A program made the translations under genes and the position numbers. A stretch of DNA of 64,000 nucleotides from assembly GCA_037576215.1 (NCBI GenBank), contig JBANDB010000014.1, positions 434,001-498,000 on the forward strand, read 5' to 3'. Origin of the DNA: Armillaria gallica. Lineage: Eukaryota > Basidiomycota > Agaricomycetes > Agaricales > Physalacriaceae. Below, one piece after another: positions 32,618 through 43,835 of this stretch. Positions within the stretch are counted from its first letter, which is position 1. The number at the start of each line of letters is the position of its first letter. The notes under the pieces were generated by a model, which was not told the DNA's origin, did no database searches, and worked only from the letters and a program-made list of their open reading frames with translations.

Positions 32618-34603
32618 TTACGCCTTCTCCGCGCCCTGTGTACCGTGAGCACTGATGAACGGGAAGAAAGAAGAACCCCTTACGTCGTTGGTCTTCTTCT
32701 GTCGCGACCTGCCCTTACCGACAGTGAGGAAACCCAGGAAGATAAGAACACCTAGCATTGCCAGGCACACGGCTAAGGTCAGACCTGCACCAAGGAATCC
32801 TGCGCCAACGGGACTGATACGCTGGTTCACTCGTGCAGCTGCGCTTGCTTCTGAAGCCGCTAGCGCCAATGCACCGCAGCCCCTGTCCTGCGTATTCCCG
32901 CATACTTTACACCAATCAGCCGTGGTGTTAACAGCAGCGGGCTGAAAGAATTCATCGTCATTTCTCCCAACAACAAACGGGCCAACTTACCGACAGATAA
33001 TTTACAAAAGTCGACAGCGGAACGTCCCCCGTGCTATTGAGAAAGTTGTACGTGGTGAAACCATTGTCATCTGTTCCGTTCTTAAAATTAAAACGTAAAA
33101 CAGGTTCTCCGCTGGAAGATGAATTTCTGATCTCGAGGGCGACGACGGCTGCATAATTGACTGAACAACAGAATGTCAGCTACTATTCCAGGTAAAGTCT
33201 AAGCCACGGCATGGTTTCCGTACCGATTCCTTGGAGTTGTGGGTTCATCTGTGCTACACCGGTCATGTTGAACAGGGACAGGAAAGGTTTATAAGCGAGC
33301 GCCAGGTAGGAAATCTTGAGAGGGTCATCAGACCCGGTGATGCTCGTGAAGCTTTTGAAGATGGAAGGTAGCATAGCACGGGCAGCAACTGATATGCCGA
33401 TATGAGTTTGCTAAGTACTCTCATGAGTAAAGGAAAACATACTATTCCCTATTCCCGCAAGGTCGGGGGATGAGAAGACGCCATACTCGTGCCAGTTGGC
33501 TAGATCACGAGCTTGTTCCATAAAGGTGTCTGGGATGCTAGCAGCAAAGGATGCATCGTGAATGTTTTCGACGTTCATGTAATCGTAAATCTGTTGGAAT
33601 TAGACAATAATGGAATCCACAATGAGACGGAGCCTACGTTCCACTAAAGCAGGTGTTAGAGACGCAAATAGTAACACGAAGTTATAACAGGCATTACCAT
33701 GTTCTTCAAAGTGACTGGTCTACCATCAAGGTACGGGGAGAGCTGATTGATGAACGAAGCACTCTCGTTTGCCTTTGCCTGGAATTCCGTCGAGTTGTAG
33801 AAGGCGTTGGTGGATGTGTCAAAGGCCTGAGTTGGTTGTGAGGGACAAACGATGGTACGTTGAAAAATGTAGCTCACACCGCAAGACGTATATCCCTCGA
33901 GAGAGACATCATTGTCTGGTTCCACGGATTCGACTAGATAGATTGTCAGACGAGAACCCGAATACTATGAATTCTCACGACTGACTTGGTATGTACTGTA
34001 TGGAGAGAATGATGATCATTCATTCTTGACGTGATGAAGTCACACTTGCACACCTGATAGCCGCCCAGAGGGCCCTCGACATTGGTTCCATTGGCCAGAG
34101 TCACGTTGTAGCTGGAGGTAGCCGGGAACAGGCCTTGTAGCAAGCTCATCGCCGAGTTGACGATGACACCTCCTCACCACCGCCATCTGCACGGACTAGT
34201 AGACGGAGAGGGAGTTAGGATATAGATCCTGTTGTATGAATGAAGACGTGCCTTGGATCTGGTCCAAATTGGCGATAGTACTGTTGATTCCTGGAATAAA
34301 TGACTCGGACGACGAGTTAAGATACAGGGAGCGCAACAGCTGCCCAAGCTGGAACTCTTGTACCTGCAAGGAAAGAGAATAAGATGAAGGCGACGTAATG
34401 AATCCTCAACGGTGGACTTGCATTTCCCTCTGGCGTAATTGTGGTCGCCGACGCGGTGTACGATGAGGGATCCTGATAAAAGCCTTGAAATATGATATCA
34501 GATCGGCGAAGTATTTGATACACGGATCAGAGTTCAACGTACCCTCTCGGTCGCCGTGTCGAGCCAAAAGTACCACACCGAGAAGAGTACTACTGTCAGC
34601 CAT
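32618..34603 (-). CDS. Histidine-phosphatase-superfamily protein with C-terminal membrane anchor
   Basis: About 500 residues over nine or so exons. It opens MADSSTLLGVVLLARHGDRE, carrying the RHG motif whose His is phosphorylated in acid phosphatases and phytases, then FYQDPSSYTASATTITPEG. The body has many N-glycosylation sequons (NSS, NST, NVT, NGT, NES, NMT, NTT), pointing to a luminal or extracellular fold. Near the C-terminus are a Cys-rich segment (DWCKVCGNTQDRGCGA), one membrane helix (GAGLTLAVCLAMLGVLIFLG) and a basic cytosolic tail. The second catalytic element of the family, an AHD-type motif, appears replaced (ISYLALAYKPFLSLF), so activity is doubtful. No clear signal peptide precedes the first strand. 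The intron at 34364-34421 has a GCAAGT donor (GC-AG). It converges with IWR1 and diverges from MED16. Confidence 0.75.
34364..34421 (-). other. GC-AG intron in the histidine-phosphatase-like gene
   Basis: 58 bases, donor AAT/GCAAGT, acceptor TCCTTGCAG. It joins TTITPEGN to VQEFQLGQLLRSLYL in frame. No GT donor nearby gives this join. Confidence 0.75.
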
Positions 34604-34823
34604 GGGGAAGAGATGGGATATCCAAGTCTTGGGAAAGATGAAAGCGCTATCGGGTATTTATGGCGAGGGAGAGCTTTATCATTCTTCCCATGCGCTGGCC
34701 CATGCGGGTGCATGGTCCACGACAAGAATCAATCACCTGATCACGTCATGAGTGGTTCGGTCACCGGAGGTGGATCGTTTATATTCATGCCGCGTGGCTT
34801 TTTGTGCCTTGCTCCCGACCATC

Positions 34824-37800
34824 ATGTTCGCTGCAAAATCACCGCCGAAAGGGAAAAACAAGGAAGAATGGCATATGGGCTGGTGGGATTTTCAGCCACT
34901 GGTCGAGCAGCTTACGCCCAGGTCAGTATTTCCTGTTTATGCGACAATTTGCGTACTTGAACTCGTCGATAGACGCGCAGAATGGTCGAATTCCTCCGTC
35001 ATTTTCACCCCGCACCCGACACAGCCGACAATTCAGGCGCGCCATTTCTCGTCGTCAAAGCAATTCAACATCCCTTCGCCAGCACCGATTCTCGCAGCTC
35101 TGACTGACTTTGATCCTCCAACTGTCATCTCGGTCTCTCCGAATGACGACTGGCTATTCGCGTATTTTCCAGGACGAGGTGTTCCTGGTGCTGCGTGCCT
35201 TTGGTGTCGCGGTCCTGAGATTGACAGCTGGAAACTCAAGGACCACTGGACGCTGCAACTGGGTGCTGGGGTTGTCACAGCAAGTTGGCTGGGCGCACCG
35301 CGTCAAGTACGTGATGCATATATTGTAATATCTAATATTGACGAACTACGGCAATCAGTGGACGGCTGATGAACATGGATCGTTTCTTCGTCTTCCTACC
35401 CGCGGCCCACGAACTCCAGTATCATATCCCACTTTGGCTCTTGTCACGCAGAACCATCGGTTGACTTTGTGTTATGTACGGAATTATATTCCGTCTCTCA
35501 AGATGTTTTCTGCTCCTTTGAATCAGTATAGCGTGGTCCATGAGAATTCTTCCGTGCCAACACCCGAAGCAACTGACAATGGTGGCCTTCTGAGACTGTG
35601 CGTCACGGCAGCTATTGGTCTTGGATATGACGGCGCGTTCCTAAGCTTTCCATGCCTCTTATCCTTCTAAAGTGTAGATATCTTCAGAATCCTCAATTCT
35701 CGTCGCGACTCGTTCACATATTATACCTTTACCTCCTGGAAACCCGGACACCGATCATTTTGACATGAATATGTCCCTTGATTTTGGCCAGTCAAATGCC
35801 GAATCTACTTCGCATTCTGAAGAAGTATACGGTGAAGAGTCTATCATCGAAGTTTCTGAAGTTCGTCTCCAGTTTGACGGTATCATGATGCGTAAGTCGG
35901 CTAGATATATTTTCTACCACATCGGCTTCAATCGCACTTAGACCTCTCGACACAACCACTGCCTCCTATACAGAACTGGGAGGCACAGCTCACCAATCTT
36001 GTCTTTGTGTGCAAAATCCCGTCTGTTCCTGAGCTAGGAGTCATCCAAAATGAAGGAACCAAGGCTGCTATGTACTTGGTAGCTAGTTTTCTAGATTTTG
36101 GTGACTGTAAGTGCCTTATCAGTTTGAATACGCATTTTTAATGGTTTCTTTCTTGCCAGACTCGAATTTGCCTCAGTCCAAAATAGTGTGTTACTCTATG
36201 TCGCGCCATGCTACCCCCGATACCAACCAATCTGCATGGGTACAGATCCATGTTCTGATTATGGATGTTGTTACTGACTTTTTCGCAAGTCATGTCACCA
36301 GGCAGGTACAAGGACGTATACGGAGGGCGTTCTGGGCTTTCTCGCTCCTACCAAGCCATTGCAAGGTGTCAATGCTAGTCTCCTGGTTGGCATACTAGAT
36401 ACATCAGGATCTTTCATTGCTGGGCAGACGAAAGACAAAGAGGTGCGAATTGGTCTGACCACAGTTTTGGAGATGTACGCCACTTATCTTCCTGGGTTTA
36501 TCAATCACTGAGCGGCGAACATCAATAGACCTACGTTGTTTGAATATGATAAAGAATGGGAACCCTCTCCCATTTTTGCGTCGGCTACCAAGGTTGGGAA
36601 AGAAGGTCTGTTTTTATAGAACTGCTTGCATTTAGTTATTGATGTCTGTTTAGTCCCGATCCATGCCGTTTTTTCACCAAACGAGATGCTGTTGTGTACC
36701 ATTTCATCAACTGTGAGAGCGACACAAACCTCTGTCCACACGATTCCCATGCGTCGCGCGTCGAGAACCTTCAAAGCTTCCATTCTTCCTCTGTCGTCCG
36801 GTCTTGCTTCAGCAATTCTATCACGAAAAAGTACGGCAGATTACACGCACTTACTTTCTCTTTCGACAATGCCGATGGAAGAGGTTGGCCATATCTTATT
36901 TCAAGTTTTGACCATCGTGGAAACGCAGTCACGCGGAAAGCTGGGCACACTGACTTGGCAGACTTTGGGTGTTGCTTTGGAGGTTTATAGGTCATTAGTG
37001 CAGCCACTATCTAGCTTTGCTCTGCTAAATATTTACAGGCTCCGAAGTTTACGGGCGAAGGACGAAAACGACAGGGATAACTTGACTGCACGTTGGCAAA
37101 CTGCGCACGATTTATGCTCACTGGCAGCCTGTAATGCCGCATTTGAAGACTGTAGGGACCAGGAAGGGCCTGATCTTCGTGCGTACCCATTATGTTCCAG
37201 TGGCCCCATCATGATTACCTCTTGGCAGACGCTGTTTGGCAATTCATCGGAATCTGTGGATGGGTGATAAACTTTGTTGAAAAGGTCATGAAAGAAGCCA
37301 TGTTGATCAATGCCACAAACAAACCATCGTCGAGCGAAACCGATGATCTCTTCGGTGCAGAATCTAGTAAGCCGTTTACCTGAATTCATGAATGCTTTGT
37401 GTTTATGTGCCTGCAGTTGCTTCAACCGACCACTATGAAGTTCCCTGCCTTCTTCATATCGTGCATCCTCGTGCACTAGTCAATTTGAAACAGGCATTAA
37501 GCAATGTCCGTGATTTCCGGAGCACCCTTGGTTCACTCACGACCCGGGGTGAAAACTCCCAGATCGCCAAAGATGTTTTGGTTGATCTGGTTGATTGTTC
37601 TGGCGTTGATCTCAACGCTTTGAATCCCCTATTAGACGAGTTCATACTGAAGTCAAAGGGTATTGAAGGTAAGATTTTCAAGGTAGTCATAGTCTACCGA
37701 GAGGTGACCATACGTTCTCAGTTGAAGAGACACGACGAAGTTTCGCTTTATGCGAGCCTACGACTTCAATGGATCCTCAACTGCAAGAAAATGTCAAACG

Positions 37801-38107
37801 GTTGTGCGAATCGGGGGTTATCTCAAAATCGCGTCTATATATCAAGCCTCATGAGTTGATAGACGGATTCGAGAATCTCAACCTGGAAGGTCCTCGGAAG
37901 GAACAGGATAAAGATGTCGTCTCGAAAGGAGTGCTTATGAAGAGGCAACCTTGTGTGCGATGTCTTCGGTGTGATGGTCTGTCAGAAGCTGCTAAGGATG
38001 GAACGAGGTCTGGAGCTGGTTCGGTGTCTCTTCGTTGGAGAACCTGGGAGAGGAAGTGGGTACCTGGATGCGTTTGCGGCGGTTTATGGGTAACAGCGAA
38101 AACATGA
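34824..38107 (+). CDS. MED16: Mediator complex subunit 16
   Basis: Long multi-exon gene, roughly 850-900 residues. Med16 (Sin4 in yeast) is the WD-repeat tail-module subunit of Mediator that contacts activators. The start is MFAAKSPPKGKNKEEWHMGW. Early blades include SVIFTPHPTQPTIQARHF, TVISVSPNDDWLFAYFPG and CLWCRGPEIDSWKLKD, which are typical of basidiomycete Med16. The C-terminus has the family's cysteine signature: QPCVRCLRCDGLS followed by WERKWVPGCVCGGLW. One junction is uncertain. Between GLGYD (about 35630) and ESSILVATRS (about 35690), no ordinary GT donor after GLGYD keeps frame; either the exon ends earlier at GCAGCTATTG or a GC donor is used. Divergent from the phosphatase-like gene. 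Confidence 0.8.
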
Positions 38108-38416
38108 ATGCTGTCACTCGTAAAAATGTTACATACATCTGTATATTGTATCCTTTCTTCACAGCTTCGCCTCACGACCACTCTCTAAGAGGTAATATGA
38201 TGCGGCCATTTTCACTTCTTGTAACCACTCTTCAATAATGGTCTTTTCAGTAACATTGTTGTCCCAATAGACCACCAATTCAAGCTTGTTTCGAAATGTT
38301 TCTGCTCCGAGGTAAATTTCCCCCGGACGACACCGAAGACGTATACCGGAGCAACGTAGGTAAATTCTGGGAGTTTCCCGCCAATTGGATCCGAAAACTC
38401 GCGGGGGAGAAGTTTA
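38108..38416. other. Convergent 3' intergenic segment
   Basis: About 300 bases between the 3' ends of MED16 and the acyltransferase. No frame or repeat of note. Confidence 0.6.
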
Positions 38417-39896
38417 TCAATCTAACGTTTGATTAGAAAAAGAGCGGAGATAGCCACCGATGAGACGCACACTTCCGAAGCTAGAGCCGCCGAACGAAGA
38501 CACTATGCCAAGCTTTGCCTGGTCAATAGCGCGGATAGACAGGTCCTCCTGTTTTGAATATGATGTCTGCGCTTTGAACTCTAACTCCTTCAACATCTTG
38601 AACATCGGGGGGTAAAGGACCGAACCGATGTCGAGAAACAAGGGGTGATTCAGAAGATCATTGGCGCATTTTTTCATATTCCTGCACCGGTACCAAAAGC
38701 GCCGACGTGACAAGAGGGCGTCAAATGTCGAATGACCTCCCTCTGGTTTTAGTGGAACGAAGGACATCGGGTAGAGATAGAATCCTATCGAAAGCATCGG
38801 ATTCTCGGCTCCCCCACGGGTATACCACTCGCGATCCAAGTACGGCCTGATATTAATTGGGCCCGCCGTGTATGTAGGTTCCCTTTTCCTGAATTCCCAT
38901 TCCTCCTCTGTCATCAGACCCTGAGCGTACCTTCTACAAAGCAGACGGGCCATGGCAATCTGTCCAAGCACCATATGAACATTCCCAAACGACAATCCTT
39001 GGTATCGGCAAATTTTCATGATGCGGAGAGTTTCTTCTGCGGTAAAAGAAACTGCCGTCTTGCGAGAGTCAGCAGGGTTCTCGTCCATGTGAACGGTGAA
39101 ATTTCCAGGGAGCGTTTGGCCACCGCTCTGAAGCCTTATATGTCAGAAATATACATTACACCTTGGGGTAAGTCGAAGGACGCACGTTGAGCTTTGCGGA
39201 TCGAATAGAAGCGATAACATGGGCTATGGCCTTGTGCCATCGTTGGGTAGCGAGATTCAGACTTCTGACAGGGTATAAGTCGTCGATCGCGAGCGATAAC
39301 GATAACCTCTCCGATAGGCGAGGCGGAACGGGCGGGGACGAAGAAGACAGGAAAGCAAGCAGCGTCCGTGCAACAATATAGTGCGAAACCCCATCGATTA
39401 CGCAGTGGGCAGCATGGACGACGATATGGAAGCAATTTTTCTGATCGGATTGCTTAAAGACGAAGAGTCGGACAAGGTGATAATCGTCAAGGATCCGCTC
39501 TTGATTGAGAATGTTTTCTACCCTTGCATCCACGTCGCTGAAGGATGGGACCGTCATGAAGTTCACCTCTCCGGGAATGTGAGATTTGAGTCGACGCTCA
39601 TCTACAACGAAATGCACATCTTCGTCTCTACCCCCAACAGTTTCTACCTGTGCACCGAGGAGAGGGTGCATCTGCTTTGCAAACACCCAAGCCTTGCCCA
39701 TAGTCTCTTCGGTTATTAAAGGATTGCCGTCGTTTGGCACCTCGAAACATACTGAGTGAGCGCTATCTGTTGCCCCCTGAAGAACTCGGCCGCGCATGTA
39801 GAAATGCAGTTCATTTAGACCCAGAGAGCGCTCATATATGGGATATGGGGAGGATGGGCGCAACTTCCATGGAGCACGCATGGCGGAGGATAGCAT
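38417..39896 (-). CDS. CAT/BAHD-fold acyltransferase (condensation-domain-like)
   Basis: Two exons give about 480 residues. The catalytic motif HxxxDG is present as HCVIDG inside FHIVVHAAHCVIDGVSHYIV at about residue 170, the site where this fold uses His as base. The N-terminus (WKLRPSSPYPIYERSLGLNE) and the second-half segments (EETLRIMKICRYQGLSFGNV, PINIRPYLDREW, VSSFGGSSFGSVRLIGGY) resemble fungal acetyltransferases of the alcohol acetyltransferase/Tri3 type rather than plant BAHD enzymes; the DFGWG motif is absent. The substrate is unknown and there is no secondary-metabolite cluster around it. The only intron is very short, about 34 bases (GTGTAA to CTTCAG near 39150, branch CTGAC). Upstream in-frame codons reach 40004, but a TATATATT box about 25 bases before 39896 favours a start there or at 39881. 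Confidence 0.75.
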
Positions 39897-40105
39897 GAAC
39901 GTATACCCATTTTCAATATATAGCGTCCGTGTCCCAAGTTTGAAAAAACAATCATGAGAGCTCCGGAATTGCGCGGAATTCACTCGAGACCTGTCGGGAG
40001 GCAAACCGCGGCCCGAAGTTCCGCACCACCGTCACAATCGTAACGTCACAGGACCTACTTCAGCTCTTTCGTTTCTTTCTCTCAATCGATTCGCGTGCTC
40101 CAACG

Positions 40106-41255
40106 ATGCCCAAAATCAGCCTGCCGCCTCTGCCCGTTTCTTGTCTATTTGGCGTCAGGAAGCCCTCTGGACCGACGTCAATGTCTGTCGTGAATGACAT
40201 ACAAGCCGTCGTCCAAAATTCAAAACTTTTTGTAGAGGCATCGAAGCTAGAACAAACTGCTGGTAAGAAGTCCAAGGGTCGCAAGCGATTCAAGGGAAAT
40301 GTCAAGATAGGACAAGGTGGTACACTTGATCCTCTAGCTGATGGTGTCCTTGGTGAATATCACAGTTGTCTTCAGTGATGTTTACCTGACTCATATATCG
40401 TGACAGTGATTGGTATTGGGAAGGGTACCAAGCAACTGTCGTCTTTTCTTGATTGTACAAAGGTATTACTCTCGTTTAATTTAAGTTCGGCCGTGACTTA
40501 CAGTCTCCAGGAATACATAACGACGTGTTTATTGGGATGTGAAACCGATAGCTATGATAGTGAAGGCGCCATAGTTCGAACCGCACCATGGAAACACATT
40601 GCACGAGAAGCGGTTGAGGGCAAAATTGGTCAGTTCACAGGCCATATTCAGCAAGTACCTCCCATGTAAGAGTTCTCTTCACCTGAAGACATGCAACTCG
40701 AACATAACTATCAGATTTTCTGCCTTAAAAATGGATGGAAAACCATTATACGAATACGCCCGTAAGGGCATACCCCTTCCCAGACCTATAGAGCCCCGAG
40801 CTGTCACCGTACACAGTCTTGAACTAGTGGAATGGCTAGGAAGTGATCATTCTTTTTCTTGGCCGTCGAAGAAAATGTCCGACGAGGAAAAGCTCTCCCT
40901 CAAGAAGGCTATCCAGACTGTTGACCAGAATGTGGATCTCAAGGATGAAGCGGAGTCGGCGCCGTCGGACTTGGAGAGGCCATCTGCTTTTGTGCTGAAA
41001 ATGAAGGTCTCGGGCGGCACGTACGTTCGATCAATCGTTCACGACCTGGCACACGCTGTGGGTTCAGCGGGACATGTGGTTACCTTGACACGGAGTCGGC
41101 AAGGGAAATTTGTTCTGGATCAGGAAGAAGAAGAAGACCACGTTTGTATGCCTTTCGACGTGTTCGCTGCAGAAAATAGCAAGGAAGTAGACGAGGATGG
41201 CTGGACGCGGTGGGAGAAAGAAGTGATCAACCACCTACAGATTGTTTCTACTTGA
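40106..41255 (+). CDS. PUS4: tRNA pseudouridine-55 synthase (TruB/Pus4 family)
   Basis: Four exons, about 320 residues. Pus4 makes pseudouridine 55 in the T-loop of tRNAs. The family start GVRKPSGPTSMSVVNDIQ is followed by the catalytic motif GQGGTLDPLADGVL with the nucleophilic Asp. Then come [57 protein letters not shown] and, in the last exon, KVSGGTYVRSIVHDLAHAVG and LTRSRQGKF. Between these lies a fungal-type insertion rich in Lys and acidic residues (KKMSDEEKLSLKKAIQ). Introns are standard. No obvious mitochondrial presequence is seen, although yeast Pus4 acts in both nucleus and mitochondria. Divergent from the acyltransferase gene by about 210 bases. Confidence 0.93.
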
Positions 41256-41859
41256 ACAACGTTGAACCCTTGCTCGGATCGTCACATGTCCCGCCATCAG
41301 GGTGTTGTACTCATAGGCAAGCAAACACTACTCCCTTGCCCTTGCATGTTTCGAAACTTTATCTTAACAGGTTCGAGATGCCAATCATACAATTGGAGGT
41401 ATCGGGACAGTTATCCTTGACCCGGCAGCACCGTCATTCCATGGAGGCTGTATAGCGTATCTTTTTTTTAAGTCCCCCTTATATGCAATCGACGTGTAAC
41501 ATGAAATGGGGTGTCCCCGTGTTGATGGGCCATGACAAGTTGTAATTGCATGCATCTAAAAGGGTGGTGAGAATGACTGGGATAACGTCGAGAAGTCGCA
41601 ACCTGATAACGTCCTGGCGACGCCCATTGAGACGTAGACTGGACCAGGACTGGAACAAGGTTTCTTGTCACGACCGTTGCAGGCCGTCCCGCTTGAAGGT
41701 AGAACAAAGATAGACGCGGCAAATTTCCCCGAGAGCGGGCCGGCGAAACTCCGGGCCGGTCTTCCCGGTCCGATGTTGGGCGCACCCTTAGTTGCCGGCT
41801 GTCGTTTATATAGTACGTCTTTCCAGGATGCGATTACACCTCCACCAGATTCCCCTTCA
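41256..41859. other. Intergenic promoter region
   Basis: About 600 bases between PUS4 and the aldolase gene. Contains a T-run (TTTTTTTT near 41462) and the aldolase leader ending in CACCTCCACCAGATTCCCC. No gene seen. Confidence 0.6.
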
Positions 41860-43104
41860 ATGGCTGCAAACGGTTCCAATGGCTTCCACATCAGTGCTAC
41901 TCGGCCTCTGACTCCGGGAATTTACGCTCCTATCCCTACCTTTTTCCTTCCCGATTCCGAGGACCTTGGTGGGTAGCGTTCTTTCACAGTAGTGATTACT
42001 CATCTATTCTCCTAGATATACCTTCCATTGAGGCACATGTCGTTCGGGTTGCAACTGCAGGCGTTGGCCCTCTCCTCACCGGTTCCATGGGCGAAGCCAT
42101 TCATCTGTCTCATACTGAGCGTATGAGAATCGTTAAAGCAGCGCGTGATGCTTTAGATGCTGCGGGCTTCACTCAGGTCCCAATAATCGTTGGAACCGGT
42201 GCTGGAAGCACGAGGGAGACAGTGGAACTCACAAATGAAGCTGCTGCTGCCGGCGCGGATTACTCCATTGTTATCGCAAGCGGTTACTTCGCTGGCGCTT
42301 ATGGAAATAACCAGAAGGCTTTGAAGGCTTTCTGGACAGAAGTCGCTGCAAAGAGTCCTATTCCAGTGATGATCTACAATTGTAAGTCGTTGACGGGTTG
42401 GATTGCCGAATTGTCGAATTGATGCTTTCCACAGATCCTGGTGCTAGCGGCGGAATCGATCTCGATTCTGATCTGATAACAGAACTCGCAGAAGAATGCT
42501 CTAACCTCTGCGGAGTTAAATTGACGTAGGTTTATACGTTGTCGGCAGCATTTGGTAACTGACCATCAATACACTAGCTGCGGAAACGTTGGCAAGCTGA
42601 CCAGAATAGCCGCTTCTGTGTCAGGGCCAGAGTTCTCGTTGAACCACCCTCGCAAGAACGCTGCGGCGCCTTTCCTCGTACTCGGAGGTTTTACCGACTT
42701 CATTGTCCCTTCCTTCTACGCCGACGGACATGGCGCAATTACTGGCCTAGCAAATGTTGCTCCGGTAGATTCGTTCACCCCCTGACTTGGGTCATATGCT
42801 CACGCAGAATTCAGCACGCCATAGCGAAGCTCTGGTCCGTAACAGTTGCGTCGAAAAAAGATTTGTCGCTACTCCCAGAAGCACTGCGATTGCAAGGGAT
42901 CATTGCTCGGGCCGACTTTACCATTGCAAAGGCCTCAATTGCTGGTACGAAGTTTCTGATTGAGAAGCTTTACGGGTATGGCGGGGTGCCTCGCAAGCCT
43001 CTTCCCCCATGGAAGCTGGTGCTGCACAAGCTTTGTGGGATCACCCCCATACCCAAGACCTTGTGAGGTTGGAACGCGAAATTAGCGGTAAATCCAAGGT
43101 ATAG
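41860..43104 (+). CDS. DapA/dihydrodipicolinate synthase-family aldolase, one-base break near 3' end
   Basis: Five or six exons, about 330 residues, forming the TIM-barrel pyruvate-dependent aldolase fold. The start is MAANGSNGFHISATRPLTPG. Motifs in order are GIYAPIPTFF, LLTGSMGEAIHLSHTER (the GxxGE loop), VPIIVGTGAGSTRETVEL, IPVMIYNYPGASGGIDLDSD (YNYP with the catalytic Tyr), CGVKLTCGNVGKL (the Schiff-base Lys in GVK), and FLVLGGFTDFIVPSFYADGHG. Fungal relatives include L-threo-3-deoxy-hexulosonate aldolase and 4-hydroxy-2-oxoglutarate aldolase. The conserved C-terminus (MEAGAAQALWDHPH, then RLEREISGKSKV and stop at 43104) is one frame off from GYGGVPRKPLPP. Restoring one base in the CCCCC at 43004-43008 joins them. 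As written, the frame ends at 43066 with an unrelated tail. Confidence 0.88.
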
Positions 43105-43835
43105 TTATGGAGCTGATTTGCTGCAGCTTTCTTTCGCCAGAAACAGTGAGCTGACGAGTTTGATGACTGTTACGTGGCACTATGTATCCATCTATGTAGA
43201 GGCATCAACGACACTATATCTGTTATCGTTATATTGAAGAGTGTACTCGGTTTTTTTTAGGATTTGCATTAGCATGACAACTTTGATCAGCAGTTCGGTG
43301 GATAGGCGTCTTGTGACTTCATGAACTCGCACTTCCATGCTTCAAGGTCCGTGATCTTGAACATTGAATATTGAAAAGTGGAGCATGCATCCACAAACAG
43401 TTATGCACGCGTCACCAATCGATGGGCACAGTAGAGTTCATCGGGCCAGGGCCACCATGTGACAGTTCCAAAACCACTGGTATGGTTGAGTTCAACGCCA
43501 CCGGAGAAAGCAAAAGTTCCATCCCACCGCATGGGATGCATACATGGACCGTCAACGTAGCGGGAGAAGCTGTTGTTGAATCTTTTTCCTTTTTAAAATG
43601 TCGCAAGCGGTAGTGTGGGCATCTTATCTACAGCACTGTGCCGTGAAGGTACTATATATGCACACAATCAGACGCGGGGCTTATGATTTTCGGGCCGGAT
43701 ATCCGTTCGGTTATGAGGGCCGAGTCGCGTCGAAGCAAAGTCACGGTTCGGGTTCTCGAGCATTCCAGTTACCATCCACGTCGTCTGATTGCTCCTTGAC
43801 GCTCGACGCCCTTAACGACGAGGGGCGCGCGAACG
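43105..43835. other. Intergenic, nothing recognised
   Basis: About 730 bases between the aldolase 3' end and the transhydrogenase start. Contains TTTTTTTTAGG near 43255 and short frames with no recognisable content. The 100 bases before 43836 form the transhydrogenase leader. Confidence 0.55.

Noticed and set aside
34824..38107. GC donor in the MED16 junction near 35634
   Set aside because: The donor GCGCGT is a poor match to GC-AG consensus and an upstream GT donor also keeps frame, so it is not counted with the four better cases.
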